Part shown: piece by piece, positions 49,137 to 63,535 of the stretch
Layout of the letters: every line of letters starts with the position of its first letter
Position numbering within the stretch: the stretch's first letter is position 1
Assembly (NCBI GenBank): GCA_019843655.1
Contig: JACDQD010000011.1
Location: 14,178,604-14,242,603 of the forward strand
Source: Lethocerus indicus
Lineage: Eukaryota > Arthropoda > Insecta > Hemiptera > Belostomatidae
Length of the DNA stretch: 64,000 nt
Direction: 5' to 3'
The notes under the pieces: generated by a model
The model's database searches: none
Seen by the model: only the letters and a program-made list of their open reading frames with translations
Told to the model about the DNA's origin: nothing
Translations under genes and position numbers: made by a program

Positions 49137-52100
49137 AATTTACAATAAAAAACTCTGAATCAAGCGGCGAGAAGCGCAACTTTTCCTATTATATAGTACA
49201 AAGTTCGTACACAGTGTAATTAAACCGTATATCTCAATATTACAGAAAGGCCTCTGAGCTGTAACAAATATCCTTCGTAAATTTAATGAAATCTTTTATT
49301 ATAAATTGTAGCATATGTTAATAGAACGGCGTTTGGGCCAAATTTTTTTTTTCATTTCGGTAATAATTGTAATTAATCGCATTTAACTACTATAGATATA
49401 TATAAACACCAATTAACCAAACAGTTTGGCTTACCCAAATTAAGGACAAATATCGATCATCGTATTATACTGTTACAAGTCAGTACAATTCAGTATAATA
49501 TATATTTAATTAAATATGTTTACCTTATTTAACATAAGTTATATTGGACAGTATCATACCGATTTTCGTCACTTTCGTCAAACGCTTTGTTTGTACAACT
49601 TTTGTCGCTGGCGAACGCCGAGGAGATTAAAGAAAACCAGCAGGTAAAAACCTAAGCATTATTCCCCGAACGATTCTGAACGGCTTGCCTGTAACCCTTT
49701 GGAAAACCCCAGCCTTTCGCCGGACTTGCGGATCGGTAATGTTCGGTTTAAAATTCGCGGAACGCCAAAATTTCCACGTTAAACCTGCACTCTATTCACA
49801 GTGGCCGTTTGAATCTCGAAATTGCGTCGCGTAATCGGACCAGTAGCTGTATTTGCTTGTATGTATGTGTAAGAGTGCGCTCATCATGTGCGCCTCGAAC
49901 TTACACACTCCTGCCCGCAGGTTTTACCTTGTTTGTACGCGTAGTCAATTCTGTATTCACTTTCGTATAATCTGACACGGCTGCCTCGGACAGAACCCAC
50001 TCGTAACGTCGACGTGAACATTTGACACGGGCCGACACGTTACAAAGATGGTGGTATCTTTGGCTCCGGGCCGGCTTATGACAATTAAATCCCTCCCTGT
50101 GTCCAAACCCCGGCAAAGGGCAGACTATGCTAATCGGCTCTCGGATAATCCGGTAAGGCGTTCTGGCGGAAAACCGACGGACGGCCGTTTTTTTCGTGGA
50201 GCCGGCGGATGGGTTAATTAGACGAAAGACAAATCCGATTGTTACGAAAGGGGCGAAGGGAACAGATTGCATCCTGCATTGTGCCGCCTACGCCCACGGG
50301 CGTTTTGAAACGAACGCTGGGCCTAATAAGGCCAGAGCGCCGGCACCGGCTGACATTTTTCGGTTTTCGAACACAATTTTCTATTTCGAATTGGGGCCGT
50401 CGCTGTCGGAAGTTTAATGCGCGATGCTTGCACAATAAATCTGTCTCAAGTGTATTTTGATTCCTCCAACGCCTTTAGCAAATGTCACCTTATAAAAACG
50501 TATACACGAGTAATCAATTTTATATAAAATAAGGGCGTGTCCGCGTCCCTACATCATTTCTTGTATATTTTATTTCGCTCGCGATGAGATAAGATTGAAA
50601 CTGTTATTTAGGATCTAATTAAGCCAACTGGATACCGTTTAGGATAAACTATTCGGGACAGTTTCTAGTTTGTTTTTTTTATAGCTGATCCTCTAATCTG
50701 ATTCCCATAAGTGAAAGTTCCGTCTCACATTAACTTAATTAATTGCGGGCTCGTTCTCGACGGTGGGCGACGGGACTGCTTATTGGGGGTACTAAGTTTA
50801 CGGCTCCTCGCCACTGTCGGTTGCCTTCCGTTAGTAGAACTACATCTGACCGGGGGACGGTGGGAAAACTCCCCCCAAGGGAAACCCTTCCTTGCGAAGT
50901 TGGAGCATCGTTGGGACAAACGATTTCCGCGTGATTTTCTTTCACTTCATCATTCATCAATTCCAGGGCTAGACAGTACACAGTACAATACAGTATATTT
51001 AAAGAAGTACACATCCTCTGCCGACAATTACACAATTATTACGCGCGGTACAATCTGCAGATCGACTAGATGAATAACGCGCGTTATGCAGTCGGGGCAA
51101 AATAATATTATAAGAAGGAGCAGTGCCGACGATACCGCTAAGCCCCCAGCGTACGAGATTGCGAAGTCCGAAATACGATAAGTGCGGATTTGCGACGATA
51201 AGACGAAAATGGAAATCGGCTATTTCATAACAGGGCCTCCTGTATTATTCTTATTCTCGCGCCAGCGCCCAAGATAAACTATACTGCTAGGTTTTATCTT
51301 TCGAAACCCCCTCTTCCTCTCACACAACTAGATTTCTAAGAGGCTTACAACCATTAGGGGCCCCAAGTGCTCTTCAACGCCTTATCTGCTCTCGAGGAAT
51401 TTTTTTAGTTTTTTTTCTCTCTTTATTTTCATTTTTATCGTCCGTGAAATTCTCTAGATCCCCCTAAATAAACAAAGGGTGGAGGGGGGGAGGGAGTCTA
51501 CTTTTCGAGTACCGAAAATATTCCATAAGCCCCGAAACTCTGTTCTGGCGCCAGATTTCGAAAGGGAAACGCCGTTTATTTAGATAGAAATAAAAACATT
51601 TTCAGGAAAGTTAAATGACTGAGGAAAGCCAATTATTAATGTGAAAGAAAGTGCATTCCCTTCCGAACCGGCACCTTGATGAGCGGCATATAAACTAATA
51701 CTCTGCTTACAAACGCTTCGGACTTTATGAAACAACAATAAGCGAGTTTGGGCCCAAAACAGCAAATCGTGGAGGATTTTCGATTACGAACCATACGCAG
51801 GAATTAATAAATGATTAGTTTTAAAATATAACAAATATAAAATATTTAAAAACATCACGAGACAGCGTGACTTTTTCACTAAATAAAACCGTGATAATTC
51901 AAACCGTTTCTCCACCATATAATGATAAAGCCTAAGTAATCAATGTTGGCGGTGAAGAGTACCGGAAAAACCGTATCGCAAAGGAAATGTCACTACGTAA
52001 GGGACATTGTCACCAGCTTGTAAAGGCCGCTGCTTATCTGAACCGGCGCTGTACGCTGCACAGTAATTAAGTAGGATAGTAATTGTTCAGAAATAGAACA

Positions 52101-53601
52101 GTATTCAAATAATTGTTGTTCGAGAAGGCGAAGTTCGGAATAGGAATAATGCCCGATAGAACTATTAAGTCCATAAATAAAATCGTGTAAAATAATAGTC
52201 AGGGAATTAAAATCCACGATGTGACTTATTTGGCTCGAAACTAAGGCTTAAGATGAAGAGTAAACAAATATAAAATGTCCCACTGTAGGCCAACAATACT
52301 TTCTCAAGCTATTCCTAATGGGGAAAACTTTTAAAATCTCATTTACAGCGCTTGCAAGTGAACATGAAAATTCCGCTAATCCCCTGAACAACTGTCTGAG
52401 CTCGTCAGCTCGACGACCCTGCCGTAAATCACTGAGATATTCCAGGGCCCTAAACATTTAGTGAATGGCCAGGGTTGGAACTTGGGGGCGTAAGAGGGGA
52501 CTTTGGGGTAGGTCCCACCCCGTACCTCGAAGCGGTAGGCCGAAAGTATATCCGCTTCCTTTTTCAGGTTTTCACATCGAAAATTAAATTTCTCTTTAAA
52601 CAAATTCGGGATGAAATACCAATTCACAGTCCTGAAATATTCATGAAGACAATGCGATGGCTTTAGATCCGGTCATCACTGAGGGATGTTCAATTAAAAT
52701 GTTCCTAATAAAATTTAATTATTTAACAATAAAGCTGCCGCGATAATTGATCAATTTTATCCAAATATTTATTACCGTTTATTATTTCCGCATTGAAAGT
52801 ACGCGGTGCGAGTGCGCGGAGCAGCACTAAACCGAGGAATGCGGCCCGGCTTCGGCTAAGCTCCCAGGGCCGGCTTTACCTTGGGAAGGACTTACTTACT
52901 TACCGCCTGGGTAATGGACAGAATTAACCGTTTTAATTATGCACGACTTTACGGCCGGTTGTAAGGTGTACAGTCCAGAGACAGAGAGGAGAAAAATGGC
53001 GCATGTCCAAATCGAAAGGTTGTCACGGACTTGAGGACGAAAATCGGATACAAATCGGTTATTTCAATTTTTTTCTTTTAAAATTACAATATTACCGTCA
53101 AAGTCCTTGGTGTACGTAATATTTCGGTTATCAATAATTACTGTAATATCTAAACTTGTGGCAAATGAAATCATTTCAAATAGAAACGGAATAAGTCATA
53201 CAATAAGGAACATTCACAGGATTATAATGAAATTATTCTGACCTAATATTGCGATGTATTCCAGGATCAAATATTTACTTTTCACGTAAATAATTAACGG
53301 ACCAATTACTGAAGATTATTTTAATGTATTTCCTATAGTGGACAAAAACTATATCTTGACTTTTTAAATTCGGTGGGCCATTAACTTAGAATTAAAATTA
53401 AAAGAAACGATTCGCAGAGTTACTGGCAAATTATCCACGAGTCCCGTTACTCACTGCATTTGCAGTAAAACTATTTATTGACGAGCCTAGGAATAATTAC
53501 AAGATAGGACCGGTAGTTTCGGCTTCGAAAGTAAACGCATTCTGTTGACGATTTTATTACTATTAATATACGGATAAAATAAAATGTAGCCGAACGATAT
53601 A

Positions 53602-53617
53602 TGTGTGTGTGTGTGTG
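53602..53617. repeat. (TG)8 microsatellite
   Basis: Sixteen bases of uninterrupted TG, between atatatg-like sequence and gtatagcg. Confidence 0.9.
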
Positions 53618-53837
53618 GTATAGCGTAGTACATTGTCGTGAGCGTTACCGCATTTAATTACCGGCGTTTATTAGATAAGGGCGGTCGACATACCTATATC
53701 AACGGTATCCTCAACAATGGCGCGAACAGGTGGACGGTCGATGCTCCCCGAAAATCCTTCGCACAAGAAAAACTCAAAAATTCACTTTCACACACTGAAA
53801 ATTTCCTTCTGCTTCTTCCTCCGCCGGCACTTAATCG

Positions 53838-54180
53838 GAGGGCGCGTTAATCGGTGGGGGTGGGGGTGGTCGGAAAATCGGGGCCGATAACGCGTGATAA
53901 GAGATTTAGCGGACGCGCCGCGTAACTGTCGCAACTTTTGGTTTGGGCGATGCGGCCGGGACCAGGGTCCGTGGCAGACTGGCGGCCGGCGGCGGCCGGC
54001 TCCTGCTTCTCCTCTCGTTGGTGTTCTCCCACCCGCCAGTCAGACAGGGACCGACGCACCCACGCACTACCGACCGACTACCGCCCCTTGCACGGACGCG
54101 CAGCCACATACTCTCGGATCACGTGGCCCTCCCCCTTGTGTGACGTCACGCACGGCAGTACTCGCCTTTAAACATTGTGA
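53838..54180. promoter_or_regulatory. CpG-rich block with E-box and CRE palindrome, possible promoter
   Basis: This is one of the most GC- and CpG-rich stretches in the window, including a ggcggccggcggcggccggc run at about 53980-54000. Near its right end are an E-box CACGTG (54120-54125) and a perfect 10-base CRE palindrome gtgacgtcac (54140-54149). CREB/ATF proteins bind TGACGTCA and bHLH proteins bind CACGTG. No TATA box is evident. The direction of any transcript and its target gene cannot be told. The open frames here overlap on both strands and are composition artefacts. Confidence 0.3.
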
Positions 54181-54218
54181 CAATTTGTCATGTCGACCCC
54201 CCTCCGTCCATCCACTCG

Positions 54219-54335
54219 CAACAACAACAACAACAAAGTTGGTTGGTTCTGTGAGGTTGGGCCACAAATTTCTTGCGCAGTTATACTAAGTAAAACATTC
54301 TACTAGATAGAGCCATAATTAAATGTCAAGATTGT

Positions 54336-54426
<91 letters not shown>

Positions 54427-54528
54427 CATGTCTAGTTTAAGAACACTGCAGTACAGGGAGCAATCCCTCCAAATGAGGAAAAATATCTTGGCTGGTATAT
54501 ATATGTAATGTAGTAGGCTTACTCACCT
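54219..54528 (+). repeat. Tandem duplication unit 1 with (TA)n(GA)n core
   Basis: Runs from the caacaacaac stretch through gtgaggttgggccacaa and aaatgtcaagattgttac, the microsatellite, then gaggaaacatgtctag and tccctccaaatgagg to gcttactcacct. Every block recurs in the same order in unit 2 (54529-54895). Its core is (AT)25 at 54339-54388 followed by (AG)17 at 54389-54422. Confidence 0.92.
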
Positions 54529-54895
<367 letters not shown>

Positions 54896-57800
54896 CTTAT
54901 GTCTGAAAAAAAGAAAAAAAAAAAAAGTAATATATTTACATTATATTGTATATAGATATATGCTATCGTCAACTAATTGACAGAAGGACATGTCGGTCGC
55001 AGAGGTCATAAAAAATTTAGTTTCAATGGACTAACACAATTTTTCTAAATCTTGTATTCAACAGGCTTTCCTGTCACGCGGATATATATTTACTCAAATC
55101 TTATTACTCCAGAAAACAATTTTTAAGTAGCAATTAATTAGTCCACAGTGGACGCAGAGTTGATAATGAATACAGGTTCAATATTCGATACATGTATGTT
55201 TTACTGTCGAGAGCGATTTAAATTATATTTATCTTAACTACTGTTGTTTACCTGATTCGTAGACAAATAAGGGAAATTTTGGAAATTGTGGAGGGCCGAG
55301 AGGGCGGAAAGAAAACGCCTATCTCTTCTGCGATAAGTCGACGATCTCTTCTGACCTACTGGACGAAGGGAAATCGGCAGAGGTGACTTGGAAAACGTCC
55401 ATCAACATCCACCGACGGCTCCAGTGTTACGCCGGGGCCGCCACATACCCTCGGAGAAACTCCGGAAAGAGATAAAGAAAAAATCGAATCGGCGGGCAGA
55501 TCGTTCGAGGACCTAAATATTACTCTGATGTCTGTGGTATCTGCGGGGAGAGTTAGTCCTGATGATTTCCGGCCGCCCTAGGAGAAAGGACATGACACGA
55601 GCGATGTCATTATTTCTAGCGCATTTATCCTGCGGCATTCATTTACAGTATTAATTCTGAATCGATGTAAAAGATCAAATCATTAATACAGACAATAAAC
55701 TGCCGCAAAATTTTATGATTAATTACTTTGTGGGGGTATTTGGTTTAAATAATTTCATCGTAGATATTGTTGGGAGACAACATACGTTGCCCTTACGCTT
55801 TGATGTATTTGGTCGAAATGACCAAAAACTCAAAATTATTTTTCCTATAAATTGAACCAACGTATAAGCAATGTTATATGCAAGTACAATAAAAACTAAT
55901 TTTTAATATACGTATAGGAAATGCCCGATATTTTATTATGGCATTTAGAATATTTCCAGTTGAGGGTCATCTGCACTATTAATGGTGACAGTATGAAAGT
56001 CTTATAAGCTAAATATATGTTTTCTGCACTAGATCATCCACTTCTTCTGTATCTTACTGAAGAAGTACGGGTTTCAAAGACGCGAAACTATCCGGTTGTT
56101 GCTTTTTCAGGTCATCCGGGTCTCTCTCTCTCTCTCTACAGTTTATTCGCGCTCATTAGAGGCGCGAAGATGATGTCACGTTTGGAAATTCGCACCTTTA
56201 TTTATTGCACCCCCTCCTCATCCCTCCGCCACCCCTCAATCGCCATCACCTACAAAATCCCAAATATATATTTATTGCGCCTTTTAAAAGGATTTATGCA
56301 AAACCGCCGAAAGCCTGTTTCTCGCCCGTTCCGGCCCACGCTCTCCGGCTGCGTTTATTAATTTCCGTTGCCCGTCATTTGGGACTTGATTGCCCTCGGT
56401 TGATGCGATGGGTGAGGGGGATGAGGGGGCATACCGAGCGTATCCTTAATCGCCTCGACCTCGCAGGATAAACGCTATTTCTTTTTTCCTTTTTTGGGGG
56501 GGAAGAGAAAGGCGCAATTAAAAGAAGTGGCGGAAGTTATGTGTCGGATTTAATTAAAGAAATTTGGAAGCCGGATGGACGAACGCCGTCCGTACGGCGG
56601 AGATCTGGCGATGATCATCGAAAATGATATGATGAGTCATTAGTTGTTCCGAGTTCTCCAACACACGAGGCGACGGCGGCGGCGATTATGTGAATATTAT
56701 AAAACGAAAGTAATGAAATTCGGCGTTTATTTCACTGGTGCGCGACCATTAATTATAGTCATCATTCATTTTGTCCTGCATTGATAATTAGCAATCCTTG
56801 TAATTATCGTAATTTCGAGTTTTGAAGCAAAAATGTACGCGGACGTAAATCCCTTCCCCCCGCGCAAGAAGGTCTGTTAAATATAACCGAGGCAATTTGT
56901 TATTTTTAGTCTTATAATGTGAATCTTTTTTCTGCATCAAAAATTAGCCAGAAGCTGGGCGAACAATGTATTTTACACACATATATGTAGTTGTAGCTAT
57001 GTCCCTCAGATATAAGGTTATTTTCATAAAACTAAGTGTCTATAAGTAGGATCAATTTATAGCAAAAACTCGATTAATAATAAAACATAAAGGCGACATA
57101 TGCAGTTGCTGAAGTACTGGACTGAAAGTTTGTGAAGAACAAATGTTTTACAAAAACGACTGATCCCTGTGTATAACTACAATTAAATCAATTAAGCATC
57201 ATACTTGCAGAATGCAATTGAAATACTATAAAATTTGAACTGTTGTCTCGCCAGATAATTACCTGTTTCGTAAAAATTTTATATCTTTCGCGCCAATAAA
57301 GATCGATGGTTTGAGCCCGAATTGTCGGCATCGCTGTTTTCTTTGTACGAGATAACTGTGTTTTGATGCGACCGTTCAGTTCTGGCCTTGCATTTTTATA
57401 AGCCTTTGCCGTTGCGAAATCTGTAAATAGACGGCTAATTCTGTTGGGTCGGGCGCGTTCCCATATCTATTGTTAACTAAGACAGAATAACCGGAACCAT
57501 ATTTATTTGATACAATTTTTTTTCTGTAGACCGCTCGGATGGATTGCTATTTTTTTTTCTACAGAGGTATATCTTAGTGCAATTGGGATTTTATTAGAGC
57601 AAAGTGGAGGTGCTCGTGTAAAATATTTGAATTAATTTAGAATTTTTTAAGCGTATCTTCCGGCTCTGTCAAATCTACACTCGATTGTGGTTAGGTGTTG
57701 TTCGCGCCGGCAGAATTAGTTTCAAACTGCGACGAAAACATTTGTACGTATAATTTCTTTGGCACGTTCCCAGCCAATGAGCCGGCCGGTGTCTTTCATC

Positions 57801-58139
57801 TCATCCGCGACGGCCGAACACTTACTTATTAATCTTCTCAGAACGATTCTTCTTCAGGCCGAAGATTGCCAGTCAAAGGTACCGCCGAAGGTGTTGTCTC
57901 CTTGTCGCCGCCAGAACAATGTCCCGTTTCATTGTTCCATTCGCTAATAATTGATAGAACTTCTGCTCGATCGCCGGGTGGGAGGGTCCGTCGCTACAAT
58001 AGAGATATCCCAGATTCCAGGTATGAAATGTCTGTAGATATTTTCGAAAAGTCTTGCTAATGTTTTAAAAAATTAATTCGCGAATCCATCTTCTGTCCGT
58101 CGGGGTTGCATTCCGAGGCGTATACTCGGTCAGATTTTG
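54896..58139. other. Noncoding block with no recognised gene
   Basis: GC-rich patches at 55265-55520 contain a 64-codon frame without a domain. A (CT)n pyrimidine tract at 56121-56137 ends in acag at 56141 and is inside a 114-codon ATG frame (56017-56361) with no recognisable domain. Nothing else is supported. Confidence 0.45.
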
Positions 58140-58172
58140 TCGTCCCCCCCCTGGCTTCGGGGGGGGGGACGA
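58140..58172. repeat. C8/G8 hairpin with 12-bp perfect stem
   Basis: tcgt followed by eight C, a nine-base loop, then eight G and acga. The twelve-base stem is perfect and almost pure GC. The G run extends by two more bases into the loop. Confidence 0.85.
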
Positions 58173-61100
58173 TGCGACCGGCTGTTGGAAGTCGTCCAAC
58201 GAATTAAGCTCAATTCTGGCCAGCGGCTCTCGCCGGTTGGCAGCCGAAGCCAAAGCGTCGGGCTTCGCCGAAGTGCCAACCCAACTTAATGATCACGGTC
58301 AACCTTGTTTTCGGGCCCAAATCTCCTGGCGTCTCCACGATTGGAACAATTTAAAACAACAGATCTATTAGAAATTCTAATGTAGGTCGCGCGTTTTGGT
58401 TTTTATATATCCTCTCGCATTTTCGGCATGACTTTGGTTGCTGTACTCAGTACTGATGTAGTAGTCTACCTCAGATCTTTCAAAATACAACCGGTATATT
58501 CTATCAGTTCGCTATTGTAGACGTCGCACTTGAGAAGGAGGTCGACGGTATACAGAGTACGGCGATGAAGTCAGCAGGGCGATGATTAGCAGACCGATGA
58601 TTGATTGGTAACAAATAGGAAAGATACGAAATATCTGGGTTACTGCGCCATTACAAAGGGGGAAAAGGGGTACGGGCCATTGAGGAAAAAGTGCTACATT
58701 AAGAATCGATCTTGGATTCATTGCAACAAGGAAATGTTGTTGGCTCGGGAATGATTTTAAACAGTTTTTTTTAACCATTCCTGTTTTTTCTTAATTCTAC
58801 TGTTCCAAGGAACTGTAACCCTGAGTTGGGTACTGAAAAATGCTTCCTGGTAACTTCTGCTTATTTTGGAGGCACCTGCTGCCATCTCAAAACGCTACTT
58901 ACTCCTGGTATTGGAGCAGTGATTGGTTATATTAGCTAAGTGTTCAGAATTAGAAGGGCTACGATAAAGAGGAGTGTAAGAAATGATAGGCAACGATTTG
59001 CTGGGAGGAACCAAGGGGCAATAATTAGGCCACGATAAAGAAGTAATTCAGACGTTCATTTTAATGAACCCGTCCGCTGGTATTATGAGAGAGAAACTTC
59101 CCGAAGACGACGGCATGAGCTAAGAAACCTAAATAATAAATCGATGAATATTAACGACAGATTTTACGCATCGTTCTGCAATTCCGAATTATACAGTTTT
59201 GTCCGTGGAGGACCGGGAGAAACAGGAAGTCTCCCGAATTTCATTAACGTTTAACTCGCCCGTCGAATTTGAATCTAGCGTTGTTTTTTTCCCCCCGCGG
59301 CTTCCAATGCCGGCATTTCGCATTCAACTCCCGCCGGCCAGAAGGAAGAGGAGGCGTTTTCGTTTTGCGGCCTGCGGCGAAGTGCAATCGCCTGCAAAAT
59401 TTTAGCGCGGCACGATCACAGAGAAGATGGTAAAAACCGCATATGAGTTGTATATTACCGAGAAAAAGGAGTTGACTCGGGCCCCGACGGGGGGACCGTT
59501 CCCGCAAGCCGGATGACGCACGTTTCCATCATCGGAGCCGCACCCGCGTTGCAGGATTCTTGCTTCAACTACTAACAACAATAAGCAATATTAACTACGT
59601 ACGATTTGAAACGAGAGCTTAATCCGTCCTTGGGAGTCCTTGTACTCGGTCTGTGAAACCGCCGAGAGGCGACTCTTGGCCGATTGAATGAAATAATAAT
59701 AAGCTCCAGACGTGTCCCCCAAGTCGGTCTCGATTTTCGCAATATTCGGAGAGTCGACGTAGTTCGATTTGCAGCTGCGAAATACCGGGCCCTCCCCTTT
59801 TGTGCCGCTAGCTGTTTGAAAAGGTGCGGTCCAGACACAGAGCTGATTCATAGTCGGCAAATCGAACTTGCCGTCAGTTCAACTTTCCAGTTGAAAATCT
59901 ACAATCGCGCGATACTATAATTGCAAAACTACTTTACAATTAGGAGAATTTCCTAGAAGTCCCAGTCCTTGCATTGAAGCGAAATACAAATGATTAAGAA
60001 GAAATATATTAAATTAACAAGTTGAAAAGGGAATCAGATACGAAATTAAATCAGGGAAATAAGTAGAACAAAATTGTAGTTACAGAAATGTCTTGATGGG
60101 TTAAACAGCACTAATCAAATCTAATAATCAGTGGAAATAATTATGATGGACCTTAAAATGTACTCAAGACATACAGCAATGCACGATTCTTTAATTATTA
60201 AAGGATATAGTTATTTAAAAAAATGATTTAAACATTTCCAATTTCAATTGAACAGGAGAAATGGGCAGTAGTCGCGTCCGCCGTTTCGGGCTGAAGGAGT
60301 TGTCCTGCTTCGTTAAAAAGAGACGTACAAACCAAAACTTATACCTTATATTTTGGGCATTAATTAAATTAAAACCGCACATACTCTTGAATTTCAATGG
60401 AGAGGAACAGAAATAGAGGGAGGACAAAGAAATATCGATGCTCCAAAAATTACCCATCGTTTTCGTAGGTTGGAAAGTTTGATATTATAAACCATAAAGC
60501 ATAGACGTATTACGGTTGAAATGCTCGCCGTTGAAATTCGATTGAACAATGCAGATTCATTCAATTCTTATCTCTTGAAACGAAAATAATCTAGGCTCCT
60601 TAATATCGCCGATATAACATTGATAAAAGACTGGTCAAACAGTGGCACAACCAAATTAATTTTATGAAATAATTATATTTCGCATTTAACACTCCGCCCT
60701 CGTGATAAGAAAACCTGGCAAAAGACAAGATCTGGACAAATAACGTGCGATACGCTAGATTGTCGAAATTGAATTTTTTATAACTTAAACATAACGTATA
60801 CTAGTTTATATTCATTTATTGCTTATAAAAGTTGTGTAAATTACAGATTAAATTCAGAAGCTCAAAGAAAAATTAGAGCGGTGTCCCGGTTTAACTTGCG
60901 ACCAAGAAAACCAGAGGTTGACATACATGTAGTAAATCCAATTTCGTTGTAATATTTGTACTGATATAATTTAAAATTTAACCTTCAACAAGTTTTATTC
61001 TTGTGGAACTTAACGCCCCGTTCTCTTGTCCAGCTCTTCCGCCATTATATATTTTAATTTTCCATTTAGCATTGAAAATTCCCCTCCCGCCTCATAAATA

Positions 61101-63535
61101 ACCTGCGCCTCTGTCGGGCCTATTTATCAGAGAGGCTTTCAGCGTTGTCCCCACCAATAGTGCTGGAAAGACCTCCGGCCGCGAATAATAGCGCTCGTTG
61201 TGATCGCTGGGGGAAAAAAAAGGGACGGTAGGCGGGGAAGGGGGGAAACGCGGCGGTCCGATGAATGGGGGTTTTTGTGGGACGCGAACGGGCCGCGTAC
61301 CAAGGCCGGGGGTACGCGATTCCGAACAGGAAGTCCTCCGGGTCTAGAAACGCTTGGGTATTTCACCAGAAATGTAGAAAAAAGCTGGTACTTCAAGAAT
61401 ATTAGTAAGAAAAAATCCAAAGGAGGGGAGACAGAAGATACTATGGTATATGGAATTTAAAGAAATACGCTTTCATAACGCCTTAAGCTTAAAAAAGCGT
61501 CGGCCCACAATGTAGAGTAGGCAGAATATAAATTATTAATTACAGATTAAGACACACTTACCGGTCCCTTGAATCGGATCCCACGTCATCAAGATGAATG
61601 AAAGATAAGTGAATTAAGTTGGAGATAGGCCATATGAGAGCATTCACTTGTCGTCGGACAGAGGGAGTTGACGGACCGGAGCAATTTGTGCAATGGAAAT
61701 TCAATTACTGGGTGACGACCTCGGGTGGACAGAGCCGCTTTTTTTGACGGTTGAAAGCCTTTCCAATCCGAGGTTCGCGTTAAATTCTCGCCTCATACCG
61801 GGTAAAACGAGCAAAAAGTACCTACTCGTATCTGGACCAGTCGCTGCAGTTGCTCCGGTATACCCACGCAGTAGAAGATGGAGCTTTTCCACCGGTACTT
61901 TCTCTGGTCGATAGTAACACTCTGAACCTAATACATTTAGTTAAATCTAGTGTGGAGGATTTACGACAAACAAGGAGGAAGTCGTAGGAGGTTTCAGGGA
62001 AATTTTGGCGTCTGCAGCTCGTTACTAACCTCCAGCGGAATATAACAACCTATTATCACATATTAAGACCTATTTCAATTATATTTGACGTGTTTTGCGT
62101 AGTATGTTTTTGTGGTATTATTTGTAATTATAAACGCAGATCCCGGATCGGTCAATTGACATCTTAAAAGACGTCAGAAGGCTCTTTGAGCCCGAGACAC
62201 TCCTCTGGTAACGCTTTTCAGCGATCGGAAAATTTTCAGGATTGGCTTTTCCCAAGCGGCTTTCTCCGGACAAGCGAATCGATGTTTTCCCTCAGCGATT
62301 TTACTCCAACCGTTGGTAGACAACGCGAAACGCCTCCACGCTGAGCTTTGCCCGCAATCGAACCATCGTCTCGCTGGCGATGATTCATCGGGAGAAACCG
62401 ACGGCATGCGATGAGTCGACGATGAAGAGGAAATAAATTGGTTCAGACGTTAATTTCCAAGAAACATACTCCTTGGGTTAGGTCACGCTGAAGAGCATAG
62501 AGGCAATATAGTCCATGTAGTTGGCGTCTAGACTAGAAACGTCTACAGTACATGGAATTAGTTTTTTTTCAAATCCGGCCATGATGAATTCTGGCAGATA
62601 TTTCTTCTGAAAACGGGCGACATCGGAGTTTCATAATTTCCTCGGTCCTCCAGATGGGTAGCCAACCATGTCTTTAGTGTCTCGGGCTCCATTCAGGTAC
62701 GCTTTTCACTCCTGTCACTGTAAGTGACCTGTTCTAAACTTAAACTCGAGGCAAGGCGCAGAATCTCTCGACAGGGGTGTCAGAGACTTAGAACTCAAGT
62801 TCGTACAGGCTCCCGGCACTTCGCGAAGCCCGTTTTCAGAACTCAACTGCTGGAATTAACCGACAGGACCCCTCGTAATTTTTCGTTCAACAAATCCATT
62901 TGTCCGTAAATTCCTCCGCGCTTCAGTTTGAATTGAGCGTTGGAACGCGTTACAGTTCGTTCAACCGTTCGTGAAACGGTCCCGAAACGACCGGCCGCAG
63001 TCGGGATGCGGGCGAGAAAATTGACGTCTAATTAGGCCCCGGATAGCAGACCAATTAAACATTTTGTCCTAGTTCAACTAGGGCTGGGTTCGAGGGCCGC
63101 CGGTAATTAAACAGTAGCTGGCGGCTGTGGAAATACCCGGGTGAAAGCAAAGAATATTTATTACGCCAGTAGTGGGATAGAGTCTTAAACCGGTCTGTTC
63201 TGAGACCGAACAAGTAGGAGGCGGGAACATCACACGGGTGGTATTTCTATAAACCTTATGCTTTACTATTTTATACGAAAATTAACCAATTTTCATATAT
63301 TTGATGACTTCCAGAAAGTGTTGAAGGAAAATTTCCTCTTCTTAAGATGCCTAAAGTTCAAAGTGCGATCGCTTCGTTGAAACAAGTCGGCGGTATATTT
63401 GGAGTCTGACTATGGCTCGGATCTAGGTTTCAGTGCTTTCCAGATCTTATCAAGGAATTTAATGCAAATTCCCTTCGCCCCCCTCATCTCTTGTACCCGG
63501 CTAGGCGGGCCATATCTATCCCATCCCTATTAATA
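58173..63535. other. Noncoding block with no recognised gene
   Basis: Mixed AT-rich and CpG-rich DNA. A strong donor-like site on the minus strand at 61556-61562 (gtaagtg) is preceded by a frame open for 47 codons, but no acceptor or domain supports it. Open frames elsewhere are below 94 codons. No repeat or RNA gene was recognised. Confidence 0.45.

Larger units (their letters stand above)
47445..53837. other. Noncoding block with no recognised gene
   Basis: Contains the 16-base-arm inverted repeat at 47582-47618, G11 runs at 47753-47763 and 48615-48625, an 8-base-arm hairpin near 48348-48369, and a (TG)8 tract at 53602-53617. One ATG frame at 48765-49136 is listed as a low-confidence candidate. 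Other frames of 120 codons or so (49901, 50711) are overlapping shadows. No RNA gene was recognised. Confidence 0.45.

Noticed and set aside
56017..56361. 114-codon ATG frame containing an acceptor-like (CT)n-acag
   Set aside because: No recognisable domain, Leu-Ser run from the CT repeat, and a parallel open frame overlaps it.
61562..61704. Minus-strand open stretch of 47 codons ending at a strong donor (gtaagtg)
   Set aside because: No acceptor with a pyrimidine tract, no domain, and the donor alone is not enough.
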